From a virus: a stretch of 37,950 bases of DNA. A program made the position numbers and the translations under genes. Below the pieces are notes generated by a model. It made no database searches, had not been told where the DNA came from, and worked only from the letters and a program-made list of their open reading frames with translations. Below, one piece after another: positions 16,510 through 25,076 of the stretch (the stretch's first letter is position 1; every line of letters starts with the position of its first letter). The DNA lies in IMG/VR virus record IMGVR_UViG_3300025201_000015, positions 1 through 37,950 of that record; one strand, written 5' to 3'.

Positions 16510-16536
16510 AAAGGCGGCGGGCCCCGCGGCCCGCCG
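16510..16536 (-). terminator. Terminator-like hairpin after the capsid gene
   Basis: GGCGGGCC and GGCCCGCC pair perfectly round a 4-nt loop (16516-16535, extended by one more pair). Read leftward it is followed by CCTTTCCC. The short T-run makes it a weak terminator; it may damp expression downstream of the capsid gene. Confidence 0.45.
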
Positions 16537-16555
16537 GGTCAGGTCAATGCGCGGA

Positions 16556-17860
16556 TCAGGCGCCCCAGGTGACGCCGGTCAGCCAGGCGGCGGCGGCGAG
16601 GTGACGCAGGCCGAGATCGTGCTGCATGATCAGGCGCAGCAGCGTCTCGTCGCGCGAGAACGCGGCCTGCATGGTGCCGGACGAATCCTTGTAGGCCGCC
16701 TGGCTCGACATCGCGATCTCGATGCCCATGTGCTCGCCGACGATGACGTGGCTCGGATGGACCAGGCCGATCTCCGACTCGGTGCCGCCGCCCAGGTTGT
16801 CCGGGATCTCGGTCGACTGATGCACCGGCTTCTTGCGCAGCCTGCCGTCCGACATTTCGGGATAGACCTTGTTGCCGTTGCCGTCGCGCAGGTTGGTCAG
16901 AAACATCGCCGAGCGCGGCGACATCACCCAATGCGCCCCCGAGTAGTCCAGGTTGGCATTGCCGAGTGCCAGCTCGAGGCGCCCGAGGTCGTTGTCGACT
17001 TTCTGCACGTCGGGCGAGGCCGTCATGGTCAGGATGTGGGTGCTCTCGAAAGAGGTGCCCACCGCCTGGTAGCGAAGACCCTTCGGCGCGTACTCTGTAC
17101 CGACGCCCCGGAGAAAGAACCGGTCCTCGATTTGGGCCGCATCCTCAACAGCATCGTCCCGCACCAGCCGGTCGACCGCAGTGGACGCAGCCCGCAGCAG
17201 ATCGTTCGACATCGGGATGATGCCGCGCAGCTTCTTGGCCGAAAGGCGAACCTGCCCGAAGGTCACGCCGGTCGCCGGCGCATCGGTCTGTTCGCCGCCA
17301 TACTCGAAGGTGGCTCCGCTGGCGCGACGGTTCATGGTCAAGTTGCCATTGGGCATCGGCACGATGCGCGGGCCCATCGCCGTCACCACGGCCTTGGGGC
17401 GCAGCAGCTCGATCACCTCTTCCGAGACATCCTCGGGGATCAGGAAACCGCCCTCGGGACCGGTGCCCGCCGACTGGTTGGCGAAGAGACCGCTGTCGCC
17501 GTTGGCCTCGGCGATCTGCTGCGCCACGTAGGGGATGCCCCCGGCCGCGGCGATAGTACGTGCCATGCGCGCGAAGCGCAGGCCCTTCTCCGCAGGCTGG
17601 GCAGGTGCGCCCCCGGCGGCCGGCTGGGCACCGGGCAGTGCCGGCGTCGGCATGGCGGCCGCGGCGCGACGGCGTTCAAGGTCTTCGAGACGGCCGATCT
17701 CGGCCGCGACCTGGTCATCCTGCGCCTTGAGGTCATCGTATTTGGCCTGGGCCTCTTCGGTCCAGTCACCGTCCTCGCCCTCGGCATCAGCCGAAACCAG
17801 CGCCTGCATATCGGCCAGAAGCGCCTCGCGGCGGGCCTTCAATTCAAGGATCTTGTCCAT
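16556..17860 (-). CDS. Major capsid protein, HK97 fold
   Basis: A 434-aa HK97-type major capsid protein. Residues 1-70 form a coiled coil (ELKARREALLADMQALVSADAEGE..DQVAAEIGRLEDLERRR), the scaffold-like delta domain removed by the prohead protease. Then come GPEGGFLIPEDVSEEVIELLRP (about residues 135-156), the E-loop and P-domain regions, and LRGIIPMSNDLLRAAS (about 212-227). The order protease, capsid, decoration protein, connectors supports it. AAGGA sits about 10 bp before the ATG. Confidence 0.92.
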   Translation of the reverse strand: MDKILELKARREALLADMQALVSADAEGEDGDWTEEAQAKYDDLKAQDDQVAAEIGRLEDLERRRAAAAMPTPALPGAQPAAGGAPAQPAEKGLRFARMARTIAAAGGIPYVAQQIAEANGDSGLFANQSAGTGPEGGFLIPEDVSEEVIELLRPKAVVTAMGPRIVPMPNGNLTMNRRASGATFEYGGEQTDAPATGVTFGQVRLSAKKLRGIIPMSNDLLRAASTAVDRLVRDDAVEDAAQIEDRFFLRGVGTEYAPKGLRYQAVGTSFESTHILTMTASPDVQKVDNDLGRLELALGNANLDYSGAHWVMSPRSAMFLTNLRDGNGNKVYPEMSDGRLRKKPVHQSTEIPDNLGGGTESEIGLVHPSHVIVGEHMGIEIAMSSQAAYKDSSGTMQAAFSRDETLLRLIMQHDLGLRHLAAAAWLTGVTWGA

Positions 17861-17862
17861 CC

Positions 17863-18810
17863 TCAGTTCCTTTCTGCGGCCCGACGCCGCGTTTCGAGAT
17901 CGGCAGAGGCGCGTGCGCGCCCTCCTGCCCGTGTTGCCCGGGTCTGTCCGGGATGCTTTGACAGCTCGCCTTCGAGCGTGCCGATACGGTTCGCCATCCC
18001 CGCCTCTATGGCGGCAGCGGCGGTCTTCATTGCGCCCTGGCCGAAGTCAGCCCGGACGCGCGTCGCGCTGACGCCACGTCCCGCTGCCACGTCGGCGACA
18101 AAGACGGCTTCAATGGCGTCGAGTTCTTCCTGAATGGCGGCCCGGCCCTCTTCGGTCGCGGGGTCCGGCCGCTTCATCGGCGCGCCGGAGCTGACCACCT
18201 CGTAGGCCCGGCGCCCGTTGGAATCGGGACCTTCTTGCCGCGACATCGAGGCCACGACCCCGATCGAGCCGACGCGCGCCGAGCGGTCGAGAACGATCTC
18301 GCCCGCCTGACTTGCCAGCCAATAGGCCGCCGAGGCGCCCATGCCGGTGACAAAGGCAGTGATCGGCTTAGGCGCAGCGCGCAGCGCCTCAGCCGCCTCG
18401 CCCAGCCCCGAGACCACGCCGCCTGGGCTGTCGACCAGCATCACGACGCGCTCGACATCATCGTTTGCCCAAGCCACGCGCATGTCGTGCATGATGGTGG
18501 ACAGTGCCGTGCCGCCGGTCGACGCGCCGACCATCGAAGCGCGCGGAAAGATCGTGCCCACCACCGGGATCACCGCCGTCGCGCCCCGCAGCGTCGAGAC
18601 CTGCGCGCCTTCGAGACGCCGGCCCACCGCTGCCACCGCGGCGCGCGAGGCGGCCATCATCGCCTCGTGCCCATCGGCCGAGACCTTGGCCAGAACGTCA
18701 TCATCGAGCGCCCGGGCGGCGATGGCCTCGATCGCATCGAGGTACTCCGGCACGATGGCCCAGGGCTGGGCGCGGATTGCCGCGACCAGGGCGGAAAGAT
18801 CAGGTTTCAT
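17863..18810 (-). CDS. S49-family prohead protease
   Basis: A 315-aa S49/SppA-like serine peptidase that would mature the procapsid by cutting the capsid delta domain. VVMLVDSPGGVVSGL (about residues 122-136) and VTGMGASAAYWLAS (about 154-167) are the family core; Ser160 is the likely nucleophile. VGSIGVVASM follows at 180-189. The start at 18810 is chosen because GGAGG stands 9 bp upstream and it overlaps the portal stop by 11 bp; an upstream in-frame Met at 18891 would add 27 residues from inside the portal gene. A predicted C-terminal basic tail may bind scaffold. Confidence 0.85.
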   Translation of the reverse strand: MKPDLSALVAAIRAQPWAIVPEYLDAIEAIAARALDDDVLAKVSADGHEAMMAASRAAVAAVGRRLEGAQVSTLRGATAVIPVVGTIFPRASMVGASTGGTALSTIMHDMRVAWANDDVERVVMLVDSPGGVVSGLGEAAEALRAAPKPITAFVTGMGASAAYWLASQAGEIVLDRSARVGSIGVVASMSRQEGPDSNGRRAYEVVSSGAPMKRPDPATEEGRAAIQEELDAIEAVFVADVAAGRGVSATRVRADFGQGAMKTAAAAIEAGMANRIGTLEGELSKHPGQTRATRAGGRARASADLETRRRAAERN

Positions 18811-20071
18811 CGTCGGTGTCCTCCGGTTGATCGCCGCGCGGCGCGCCCGCGATTTCCATGTTGCTGGGGCGCCAGTAGGCCTCGCCGGCATCGCCAGGCA
18901 CGTTCGGCAGGTTTTCCTTGGCGCGCAGCTCGTTGCCGTTGACCATGCCCATCTGACGCTGCTGCCAGTAGGCTTCCATCCGGCTCTTCAGATCGCTCTT
19001 CACCAGGGCGTCGGTCAGGTGCTCGTAATAGTGGCCTGTGCGGGCGAAGGCCTTGGTGAGCGCCTGCGCCACCCGCGCGTAATGCGGCCCGAGGTGGTAG
19101 ATCACGAACTCGAGGCTCTGCTGTTCGATGTTCGTGAAGGTCGCGCGCGAAAGATCGAAGATCAGGTGCGGCGGCACCCCCCAGATGCGCGCGAGGTCGA
19201 CCACCTGGAACTGCCGGGTCTCGATGAACTGGCTCGACTTCATGTCATGCGTCAGGAAAGCCGCCTTCAGGTCCTGATCGAGCACCGCAACGCGGCTCCC
19301 GTCGTTGCCGGAGTAGAGCCGCTCCCAGTCGGTGCGGATCCGGGTCTTGTCCTCGGTTCCGACCTTCTGCGCGGTGGTCAGTACCGTCGAAGGCCGGCCC
19401 CCCTTTGACCAGAAACTCGCCGCGTGCTCGCTGGTGGCGATGGTCGATCCCAAGGCATCGCGGGCATAGCGGATCGGGTTGAGGCCGTTAACGCCGTCCC
19501 GGCTGAAGCCAGGGATATGGAGGATGTCCCGTGCCGGGAACCGCTCATGCGTGCCGTCCGGCAGGGTGGCGTCATAGAACAGCGTCTTGCCGTCCAGCCG
19601 GTCGAAATGCTCGACCACGGTGACGCTGCCCGGCGTGAGCCTGGTCAAGGCCCGCTCCCGCCCGGCCGGGCCGCGGCTGATGTAGGCCGAGAAGCTGCCC
19701 GAAAGCATCAGGTCCGCCATTACCAGTTCGAAGAAGGCAAAAGGCGTCTGATGCGAGTTCGGAGCCGTCCTGAACAGCTGGCCCTCGGCACGGTGATCCG
19801 CATTTTCGCGACCCGAGGCTGCCCGCTCGTAATAGTGCACCGGCGTCATCGCGAAGACCCCGGTGAGGATCCGCAGCGCCTGAAGCGTTGCCGGGATCGA
19901 CAGCGCGGTGCGCTCGCTGACCGCCACCCCGGCGCGCGACGACACACCCGAGGTCACGAAGCCGTTCGACCACTGGCTCGCGCTCTCGACGTTGCTGCCC
20001 GCCGAGGCTGTGACCGGCGGTTCGGCACGCGTCATCGGCGCGGCGGCGCGGCCGCTGCGGAAAAGGTCCAT
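18800..20071 (-). CDS. Portal protein, HK97 type
   Basis: A 423-aa HK97-family portal protein, the ring through which DNA enters and leaves the head. Blocks RTALSIPATLQALRILTGVFAMTPVHYYER (about residues 53-82), FPARDILHIPGFSRDG (about 176-191) and IWGVPPHLIFDLSRATFTNIEQQ (about 303-325) are conserved in the family. The start MDLFRSGR at 20071 is preferred; an in-frame ATG at 20119 would run into the terminase gene. The C-terminal tail (RGDQPEDTDDET) is acidic, as usual. Confidence 0.9.
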   Translation of the reverse strand: MDLFRSGRAAAPMTRAEPPVTASAGSNVESASQWSNGFVTSGVSSRAGVAVSERTALSIPATLQALRILTGVFAMTPVHYYERAASGRENADHRAEGQLFRTAPNSHQTPFAFFELVMADLMLSGSFSAYISRGPAGRERALTRLTPGSVTVVEHFDRLDGKTLFYDATLPDGTHERFPARDILHIPGFSRDGVNGLNPIRYARDALGSTIATSEHAASFWSKGGRPSTVLTTAQKVGTEDKTRIRTDWERLYSGNDGSRVAVLDQDLKAAFLTHDMKSSQFIETRQFQVVDLARIWGVPPHLIFDLSRATFTNIEQQSLEFVIYHLGPHYARVAQALTKAFARTGHYYEHLTDALVKSDLKSRMEAYWQQRQMGMVNGNELRAKENLPNVPGDAGEAYWRPSNMEIAGAPRGDQPEDTDDET

Positions 20072-20084
20072 CAATCCCAAGGTC

Positions 20085-21785
20085 TCACATCCCCGTGTAT
20101 TCGAATGCCTTGGCGCCACCCGCGACCGGGTTCCAGCTCATCAGCATCACGGCATTGAACAGCGCCATCAGCGGATCGATCTTGGCCGATCCGCTCTTGG
20201 CCTTTGTCACCAGCACGGCATTGCCGCGCGTCTCAGTCTTCGCGTTGCCCACACACCAGCGCATGATCCGCTGATCGCAGTGCTGCAGCGTCCGGTTCTT
20301 CAGCTTCACCGGCGTGCCCTTGATCGCCGCGTTCAGCTTGTAGCCTTGGCTGATCGCCCGGATGTCCTCGATGTCGAACTCCGCCTCGATCAGCGCGTCG
20401 ACGATCGAGGCCACGCCCTCGGGGTCCATCCCGATCCCGTCTTCGTCAGGCAGCAGCCCGGCGTCTTCCAGCTCCCGGCAGATCGCCACGATTTCCGGAT
20501 GTGCCTCGGCGTCGAGGTTATCGACAAGCGTCAGGTCACCGGCATCGACCAGCTCCTGCAGCTCGGTTGCGATTCCCGGGCGCAGTTTCAGGACGCCCTT
20601 GTCTGCCCAGGCCTTGCCCCAGTGCAGCCAGTTCTTCGTATCGGCATGTCGGCCCAGGACCGCCAGCCCCAAAAGGTCATCGAGGCCGCCGCCATCGAGG
20701 CCGACGACGCAGACGTCCGAGACCGCCTTGATCTCGGCCAGCGTCATGTCCGGGCGGGCCGCCCTGCCCCAGTGATCGGCCCCGATCCAGCGCTCCGAGT
20801 GCAGCCCCAGCCCGATCTCGATATTGAGATGCTGGCTCATCCAGATTTGCTCGGCCTCGGGGCTGACCGCGCCGTTGTTCACATAGTCGTCTTCCAGCCG
20901 CTGCCGGCTGATCGACCGGCCCAGGTTCGGCAGCACCAGCGGCCAGTTATCCTTGTTGCGCCAGTAGCGCTCCTGCTTCTGCAGCTTCTCCGGGAACTCG
21001 TAGAGCACCGGCAGCATGATCGGGCTGTTGCCCGCCTTGCCGTCCCGGATCGCCCGGGCCTTCTGGATCTCCGCCTTCCAGATCCCCGCCGGTTCCTTGT
21101 CCGACTGCGTCGTGATCATCAGCAGCTGGCCGCCGGTCATCGTGATCCCGCCGCCCCTGATCTGCTGCATGACCTGCTGGGCGCCGTTCTTCTTCCCCAG
21201 CTCGTGCAGCTCGTCGATGATCGTCATGATCGGGATTTCCCCGGTAACGATCGAGGTGTCGAAGGTCTTCACCTCGAGCTCGGTGCCGGTCTTGTACCGC
21301 GTGATGGTCTTCACGTGGTCCTGGATGCGAAACACCTTCTGCAGCCGCTCATCCAGCCGGATCATCCCCTGCGCCTGGTCGAACAGGCGGTTCGAGATGT
21401 TCTGCGACGGGCCGATTAGCAGCATCTGCCCGTTCGGCGTGTCGATCATGTAAAGCGCAGTCAGCGCCAGGCCGGCCGCGTAGGTCGTTTTCGACGACTT
21501 CTTCGGAACCATGGTCAGGCATTCCCAGACCAGCCGCTCCCTTGTCGCCGGGTCCTCGCTGGCGAGGAAGGCGATCAGCACGTCGCGAAACCAATCGCCG
21601 CAGGCCTCGCTCATTGGCGGGTTGCCGGCCACGTCCGGAAGTCGAAGCCGGTTGAAGAACGCCAGCGCCTTCTTGGCCTTGGCCTCATTGACCGGCACAT
21701 CGGCCATCGGCGTCTCGCGCCGCTTGAGCCTGTCCCACCAGTCCGGGCAGGCAAACCGCGGCAAAACCTCAGTGCACTCGGCCAT
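20085..21785 (-). CDS. Terminase large subunit
   Basis: A 566-aa DNA-packaging motor of the Terminase_1 (HK97 gp2-like) family. The Walker A-like P-loop is VPKKSSKT near residues 93-100, Walker B is IMTIIDELHE (about 186-195, Asp191/Glu192) and the coupling motif is LLMITTQSD. The C-terminal RNase H-like nuclease has VGLDGGGLDDL (about 376-386) and KIDPLMALFNAVM. ATPase and nuclease parts both look intact. It overlaps the small subunit by 17 bp and is followed by the portal after 13 bp. Confidence 0.93.
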   Translation of the reverse strand: MAECTEVLPRFACPDWWDRLKRRETPMADVPVNEAKAKKALAFFNRLRLPDVAGNPPMSEACGDWFRDVLIAFLASEDPATRERLVWECLTMVPKKSSKTTYAAGLALTALYMIDTPNGQMLLIGPSQNISNRLFDQAQGMIRLDERLQKVFRIQDHVKTITRYKTGTELEVKTFDTSIVTGEIPIMTIIDELHELGKKNGAQQVMQQIRGGGITMTGGQLLMITTQSDKEPAGIWKAEIQKARAIRDGKAGNSPIMLPVLYEFPEKLQKQERYWRNKDNWPLVLPNLGRSISRQRLEDDYVNNGAVSPEAEQIWMSQHLNIEIGLGLHSERWIGADHWGRAARPDMTLAEIKAVSDVCVVGLDGGGLDDLLGLAVLGRHADTKNWLHWGKAWADKGVLKLRPGIATELQELVDAGDLTLVDNLDAEAHPEIVAICRELEDAGLLPDEDGIGMDPEGVASIVDALIEAEFDIEDIRAISQGYKLNAAIKGTPVKLKNRTLQHCDQRIMRWCVGNAKTETRGNAVLVTKAKSGSAKIDPLMALFNAVMLMSWNPVAGGAKAFEYTGM

Positions 21786-22251
21786 CGGCTTCCTGCATCA
21801 ACTCCCGTTCGAGATCGTCATCGGCCTCATGGCCCATCAGCTCGCGCTGGCGCTTGACGCCCTGCGATTTCTCGCGCGGCGCATCGGCGCCGACCTCACG
21901 CTCGATGAGGTCGCGCTCCGCCTTTTCGATCAGTGGCTCCAGCGCCCGCATTGCCGAGACGTTGCCCTTGTCGGCTTCCTTGTCGAGCCGCAGGATGTTG
22001 CGCGCCCGCATTTCCGCGATCGCCATTTCCCGCGCCAGCCGCGCGTTGATCTTGCCGCTCTGAAAATAATGCTTCCGCAGGGTCGGCACGCTGATGCCCA
22101 ACTCGCGAGCGATCTGCTGGTTCTTCATTCCGGCCACCAGCAAGGCCCTGATCTTACGCGCATTTTCGACAGTCGGGATATGTCCCGTCCGCCCCGGCTC
22201 CCCGCGCCCGTCCGGGATCGGATCGCCCAGCAGGTCAAACTTCCGATCCAC
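21769..22251 (-). CDS. Terminase small subunit
   Basis: A 160-aa DNA-binding protein with a helix-turn-helix near residues 30-60 (RALLVAGMKNQQIARELGISVPTLRKHY), then a long helical, charged tail. It would recognise the packaging site and guide the large subunit. The start is GTG at 22251, with GGAG about 11 bp upstream across a T-rich spacer. It overlaps the large subunit by 17 bp. Confidence 0.8.
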   Translation of the reverse strand: MDRKFDLLGDPIPDGRGEPGRTGHIPTVENARKIRALLVAGMKNQQIARELGISVPTLRKHYFQSGKINARLAREMAIAEMRARNILRLDKEADKGNVSAMRALEPLIEKAERDLIEREVGADAPREKSQGVKRQRELMGHEADDDLERELMQEADGRVH

Positions 22252-22311
22252 CAGAAAAAAATCTCCAAATGGGGGAGCTGCCGGTTTCCGTTGTTGGCGG
22301 GTTGCAGGGAT

Positions 22312-22671
22312 TTACCCCCCCCACCCCCGGCGCTCCTGTTTCTGTTTGTCGCTGTCGTGGCATGCCTTGCAAAGGCACTGCAGGTTGTCGCGGTCCCAGA
22401 ACTTCGCCGGGTCACCGCGATGCGGGTCGATGTGGTCCGCCACCAGCTTCGACGTGTCGGCCTCGATACGGCCACAGCCGGGCCGCTCGCAGGTGAAGTC
22501 GGCGGCCGTGAGAACATCCCACCGCAGCCTGCGCCACCGCGCGAGGTAGTACCAGTTATGCCAGGGCGATCGCTGACCCTCAGCCTTGACCGGCTCCCGC
22601 CGCTCAGCTCTCAGCCGCGAGACCGGCTTGCCGATCCGCGCCACGTTGCCACGTCCAGCCAGTCGGCCCAT
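22312..22671 (-). CDS. HNH endonuclease
   Basis: A 119-aa HNH nuclease: a zinc pair CERPGC (about residues 61-66) and CLCKACH (about 97-103) frame the catalytic core VADHIDPHRGDPAKFWDRDN (about 76-95). In many HK97-like phages an HNH protein next to the terminase genes works with the terminase in cos cleavage. The start ATG at 22671 is chosen for its AGGA 4 to 8 bp upstream; upstream in-frame sequence to 22824 is non-coding and includes a hairpin. The gene lies 60 bp upstream of the small terminase start, so cos may be nearby. Confidence 0.8.
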   Translation of the reverse strand: MGRLAGRGNVARIGKPVSRLRAERREPVKAEGQRSPWHNWYYLARWRRLRWDVLTAADFTCERPGCGRIEADTSKLVADHIDPHRGDPAKFWDRDNLQCLCKACHDSDKQKQERRGWGG

Positions 22672-22773
22672 CGTTCCTGCCCTTGCTTCACCACTGGTCG
22701 GGGGACCGATCCACCCCCGACCCCGGCCCGCGTCATCCCTCGGGATGTCTGCTCGCGCAGGCCGGAACGCAAA

Positions 22774-22806
22774 GCGCCCGGCGGTGGGGTCTCCACGGCC
22801 GGGCGC
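22774..22806. terminator. Long hairpin between early genes and HNH gene
   Basis: GCGCCCGGCGGTGG (22774-22787) pairs with CCACGGCCGGGCGC (22793-22806) with one mismatch around a 5-nt loop. Read leftward it is followed by TTTGCG. It sits at the join of the replication and packaging blocks and probably reduces read-through, but the short T-run leaves this open. Confidence 0.45.
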
Positions 22807-22848
22807 ATTTCGGTTCGCAGGCACTATGTCAACGGGGGGCAGATTTCG

Positions 22849-23517
22849 TCAACTGTTTTTTTGACGACGCGGCGCCCAGGGCGTCCGCTCAGGCATGACA
22901 TCGGTAACCTCATGCGAGGTCAAGTTGCTGTAAATATTGAAGGTCTCACGCAACTCCCAGAGCGCATCCCACCAGCGCAAATAATCGCGCCGGGCGCTCG
23001 CGATCTCCCAGGCAGCAGGCCGAATGACCACCGGGCAGCACATCACCTTGTCACGAACGATCACGCCCTTGCGGTTGCGACGAGGCTGCGGTGGCCAGCC
23101 TTCGGCCCCCAGCTGCCCCGCGTCGATCGTGCCGGCACGAACGCCGTGCTGGTTGGTGTGGGTCACCTCGGGGCGCACCGACGGCGTGGCATCCTGCATC
23201 CAGTCCGGCACCCGTCCGACGCGCGCCAGGTCAGCGATCCAGAGCGCCATCCGCAGCCCGCCACGCGCATCAGGCAGATGTGCCAGAGCATCGGCCACCA
23301 ACTCGGCATCGTGGTGCGGCAGCGAATGCCCGCCGCCGTCAACGCGCCCAACCTCGAGCTGCGCCATGACGTAGCCGGTGCCCGAGAGCGTCTTCCGCCC
23401 GCCGATCTCGATGCGCGCGCATTCCGCCCGGAAGGCCCATTGCACCAGATCCCAGATCGCGATCGGCTTGCGCACCCGCGTCACGCCGGCCTCTGCCGTC
23501 ACACGCACCGCCATCAT
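22849..23517 (-). CDS. Unknown early protein
   Basis: A 222-aa protein with motif IAIWDLVQWAFRAECARIEIGG (about residues 19-40), mixed helix and strand content and a basic C-terminus. The start at 23517 is set by the ATGA overlap with the upstream stop; the in-frame upstream extension to 23883 is out-of-frame shadow of its neighbour. No clear catalytic motif. It follows the putative replication gene, so a role in early DNA events is possible. Confidence 0.55.
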   Translation of the reverse strand: MMAVRVTAEAGVTRVRKPIAIWDLVQWAFRAECARIEIGGRKTLSGTGYVMAQLEVGRVDGGGHSLPHHDAELVADALAHLPDARGGLRMALWIADLARVGRVPDWMQDATPSVRPEVTHTNQHGVRAGTIDAGQLGAEGWPPQPRRNRKGVIVRDKVMCCPVVIRPAAWEIASARRDYLRWWDALWELRETFNIYSNLTSHEVTDVMPERTPWAPRRQKNS

Positions 23518-24104
23518 GCCGCACCCGCCTGCCGGCCGTCGCCGATCAGCGCCTCGGCCCGCTCGGTGAGTTGCTGGTACCACGCGACGAACTGGGCATC
23601 GTCGGGATAGGCCCGGCCCCGCGCCACGCGCTCCCGCGCCTCGACATCGCGGCGGGCCAGATTGGCGGCTTCCTGTGCCACGTCGCGCCGGTCCTTCGGC
23701 GTGTACGGCGGGCGGATGTTGCGCTCGATGAAGCGCATGGTGGCGACCAGCGTGCCCTCTTCCCGAGCCTTCGGCCCTTCGATCGATGCGAACCAGCTGG
23801 CGCATTCCGGCCAGGTCTCGATCGGGCGTGGCCGTGCCGCCTGGGCGAAGAACACCACCGTGGCGCGCGGCGGCCAGAAACAACGCTTGGCCCCGTCGCC
23901 ATGGGCCGAGAGGCAGGCGCGCAGCCGCTTGAGCTCTTCGTCGCCGAGATAGCCCAGCCAGTCGGCCATCCAGTCGAGGTAGCTGCGTTGCTTCTTCTCG
24001 TCGGTGCCCTTCGGAAAGCGAAAGCCCATGCCGCCGTATCCGCTCGCCAGCGGATCGATCAACAAGCGGCGCACCCGGCCGCGTTTCGTCTCGACGTCAG
24101 TCAT
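23514..24104 (-). CDS. Candidate replication partner, unknown family
   Basis: A 196-aa helical, basic/acidic protein (RQRSYLDWMADWLGYLGDEELKRLRACL near residues 39-66; KDRRDVAQEAANLARRDVEARERVARG near 137-163). Start at 24104 chosen: GAGGA is about 9 bp upstream and the gene overlaps the initiator by 8 bp; an ATG at 24119 has no such site. In lambda the gene after O is P, the helicase loader. The position here matches but no loader motif (such as a Walker A) is visible, so that role is inference from order only. Confidence 0.5.
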   Translation of the reverse strand: MTDVETKRGRVRRLLIDPLASGYGGMGFRFPKGTDEKKQRSYLDWMADWLGYLGDEELKRLRACLSAHGDGAKRCFWPPRATVVFFAQAARPRPIETWPECASWFASIEGPKAREEGTLVATMRFIERNIRPPYTPKDRRDVAQEAANLARRDVEARERVARGRAYPDDAQFVAWYQQLTERAEALIGDGRQAGAA

Positions 24105-24831
24105 CTGCACGATCCTCATTCTCAGCCTGTGACCAGCCCGCCTCGATCACCTCCGCATCGGTCAGCATCCCGGCGGCGAGGATGTGATCTCGGACCCAGG
24201 GCTGCGCATCGAGCAGCTCGTCCCGACGGCCGCCACGAAAGGCGGCGACAGCGCGCTCGGCGCTTCGGTGGACCAACGGATTTTCGGAGAGCTTCCCGCG
24301 CGTATGCGCGCTCGCGCGCGTGTCTGCGCGCGCTATGGTTTTTCCATGGTTTATATCATTATTATAGGCAGTTGCAGTTTTGCTACCTTTTGGTTGCAAA
24401 TCTGCTACCTTTTGCGAGGCCGAAAGGGTCGCAGTTTTGCTACCTTTTGAGGGTGCATTTTTGCTACCTTTTAGGGGGATGATTTCGGCCCGGGTCAGGA
24501 AGCCATAGCCCCGCGAAACGCCCCGGCCGCACCCGCCTTCGGTCACGATCCAGCCGGCCTGATAGAGCTGCCCGACTGCCCGGCGCACCGAGTGTTTGGA
24601 CGTGCCGAGCACGTTCCCGATCTCCTCATAGGAAGGATCACAGCGCAGGGTGTCGCGGTTTACGAAGTCCAACACCAGCGCATGCGCGACCATGCGCGCG
24701 GTCATCGTAAGGCTGGTGTCACGCCGCACGCTTTCGAGCCACCCCCATTTCAGGCGGCGCCACGTGGCGGGATCACCGATAAGCCGCGGCCCGTCGTCTT
24801 TCTGCACTGCAATAACCTGCTCTGGCCGCAT
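24097..24831 (-). CDS. Replication initiator, lambda O-like layout
   Basis: A 244-aa protein with an N-terminal winged-helix region (about residues 40-110; YEEIGNVLGTSKHSVRRAVGQLYQAGWIV), the region that should bind origin DNA. The middle (about 120-170) is polar and low in structure and is encoded by the iteron repeats and AT-rich stretch. The C-terminal part (about 190-244) is helical and acidic and may bind a helicase loader. It is preceded by AGGAG and overlaps the next gene by 8 bp. The initiator call rests on the domain type and on the iterons inside the gene. Confidence 0.7.
   Translation of the reverse strand: MRPEQVIAVQKDDGPRLIGDPATWRRLKWGWLESVRRDTSLTMTARMVAHALVLDFVNRDTLRCDPSYEEIGNVLGTSKHSVRRAVGQLYQAGWIVTEGGCGRGVSRGYGFLTRAEIIPLKGSKNAPSKGSKTATLSASQKVADLQPKGSKTATAYNNDINHGKTIARADTRASAHTRGKLSENPLVHRSAERAVAAFRGGRRDELLDAQPWVRDHILAAGMLTDAEVIEAGWSQAENEDRADD
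24334..24366. other. AT-rich region beside the iterons
   Basis: A 33-bp stretch about 79% A+T in a GC-rich genome (17 bases at 24350-24366 with a single C), 8 bp from the iteron block and on the side 3-prime to it in the initiator reading direction. This is the order in lambda ori: iterons, then the DNA-unwinding region. Confidence 0.6.
24374..24473 (-). repeat. Four iterons inside the initiator gene (candidate origin)
   Basis: Four copies of CAAAAGGTAGCAAAANTGC (minus strand), with cores at 24378-24391, 24400-24413, 24435-24448 and 24459-24472; the second is the least exact (TGCAGAT in place of TGCAAAA). Three copies encode KGSK in one reading frame, but the copy at 24400 lies in another frame (QKVAD), so the repeat is conserved as DNA, not as protein. 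Confidence 0.75.
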
Positions 24832-24935
24832 GAAGCCGCCTCTCCTGATGCCTGTTTCGCGCGCGTGTGATCACGTCGCGCGGATGTGTGCCGGGTGCAT
24901 TGCCGGCGGACCTGCCTCGACCCGCGGAACCGGGC

Positions 24936-25076
24936 TCAGGGCGGCGCGCGCGGGGCCTGCGACGCCAACCAATCGGCCAGCACCGTTAGTTCCCAGGGCG
25001 CAAGCGTGATCGAGACGCCGGCCGCCCCCAGCCGTCTTGCCTTGGCCTCGAAGAGGAGGAGCGCACAGGGCGTCAT
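24936..25076 (-). CDS. Very small early protein
   Basis: A 46-aa protein starting MTPCALLLFEAKARRLGAAG. Its ATG overlaps the stop of the upstream gene (ATGA at 25073-25076). The middle is hydrophobic (ITLAPWELTVLADWLA). Function is unknown; the coupled start and coding-like composition support it as real. Confidence 0.5.
   Translation of the reverse strand: MTPCALLLFEAKARRLGAAGVSITLAPWELTVLADWLASQAPRAPP

Noticed and set aside
16043-18133. 696-codon plus-strand frame opposite the capsid and protease genes
   Set aside because: Crosses several well-identified genes, Arg/His-rich, no ribosome-binding site of note.
21511-23610. 699-codon plus-strand frame opposite terminase, HNH and early genes
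   Set aside because: Spans several unrelated genes in the shadow frame; composition not protein-like.
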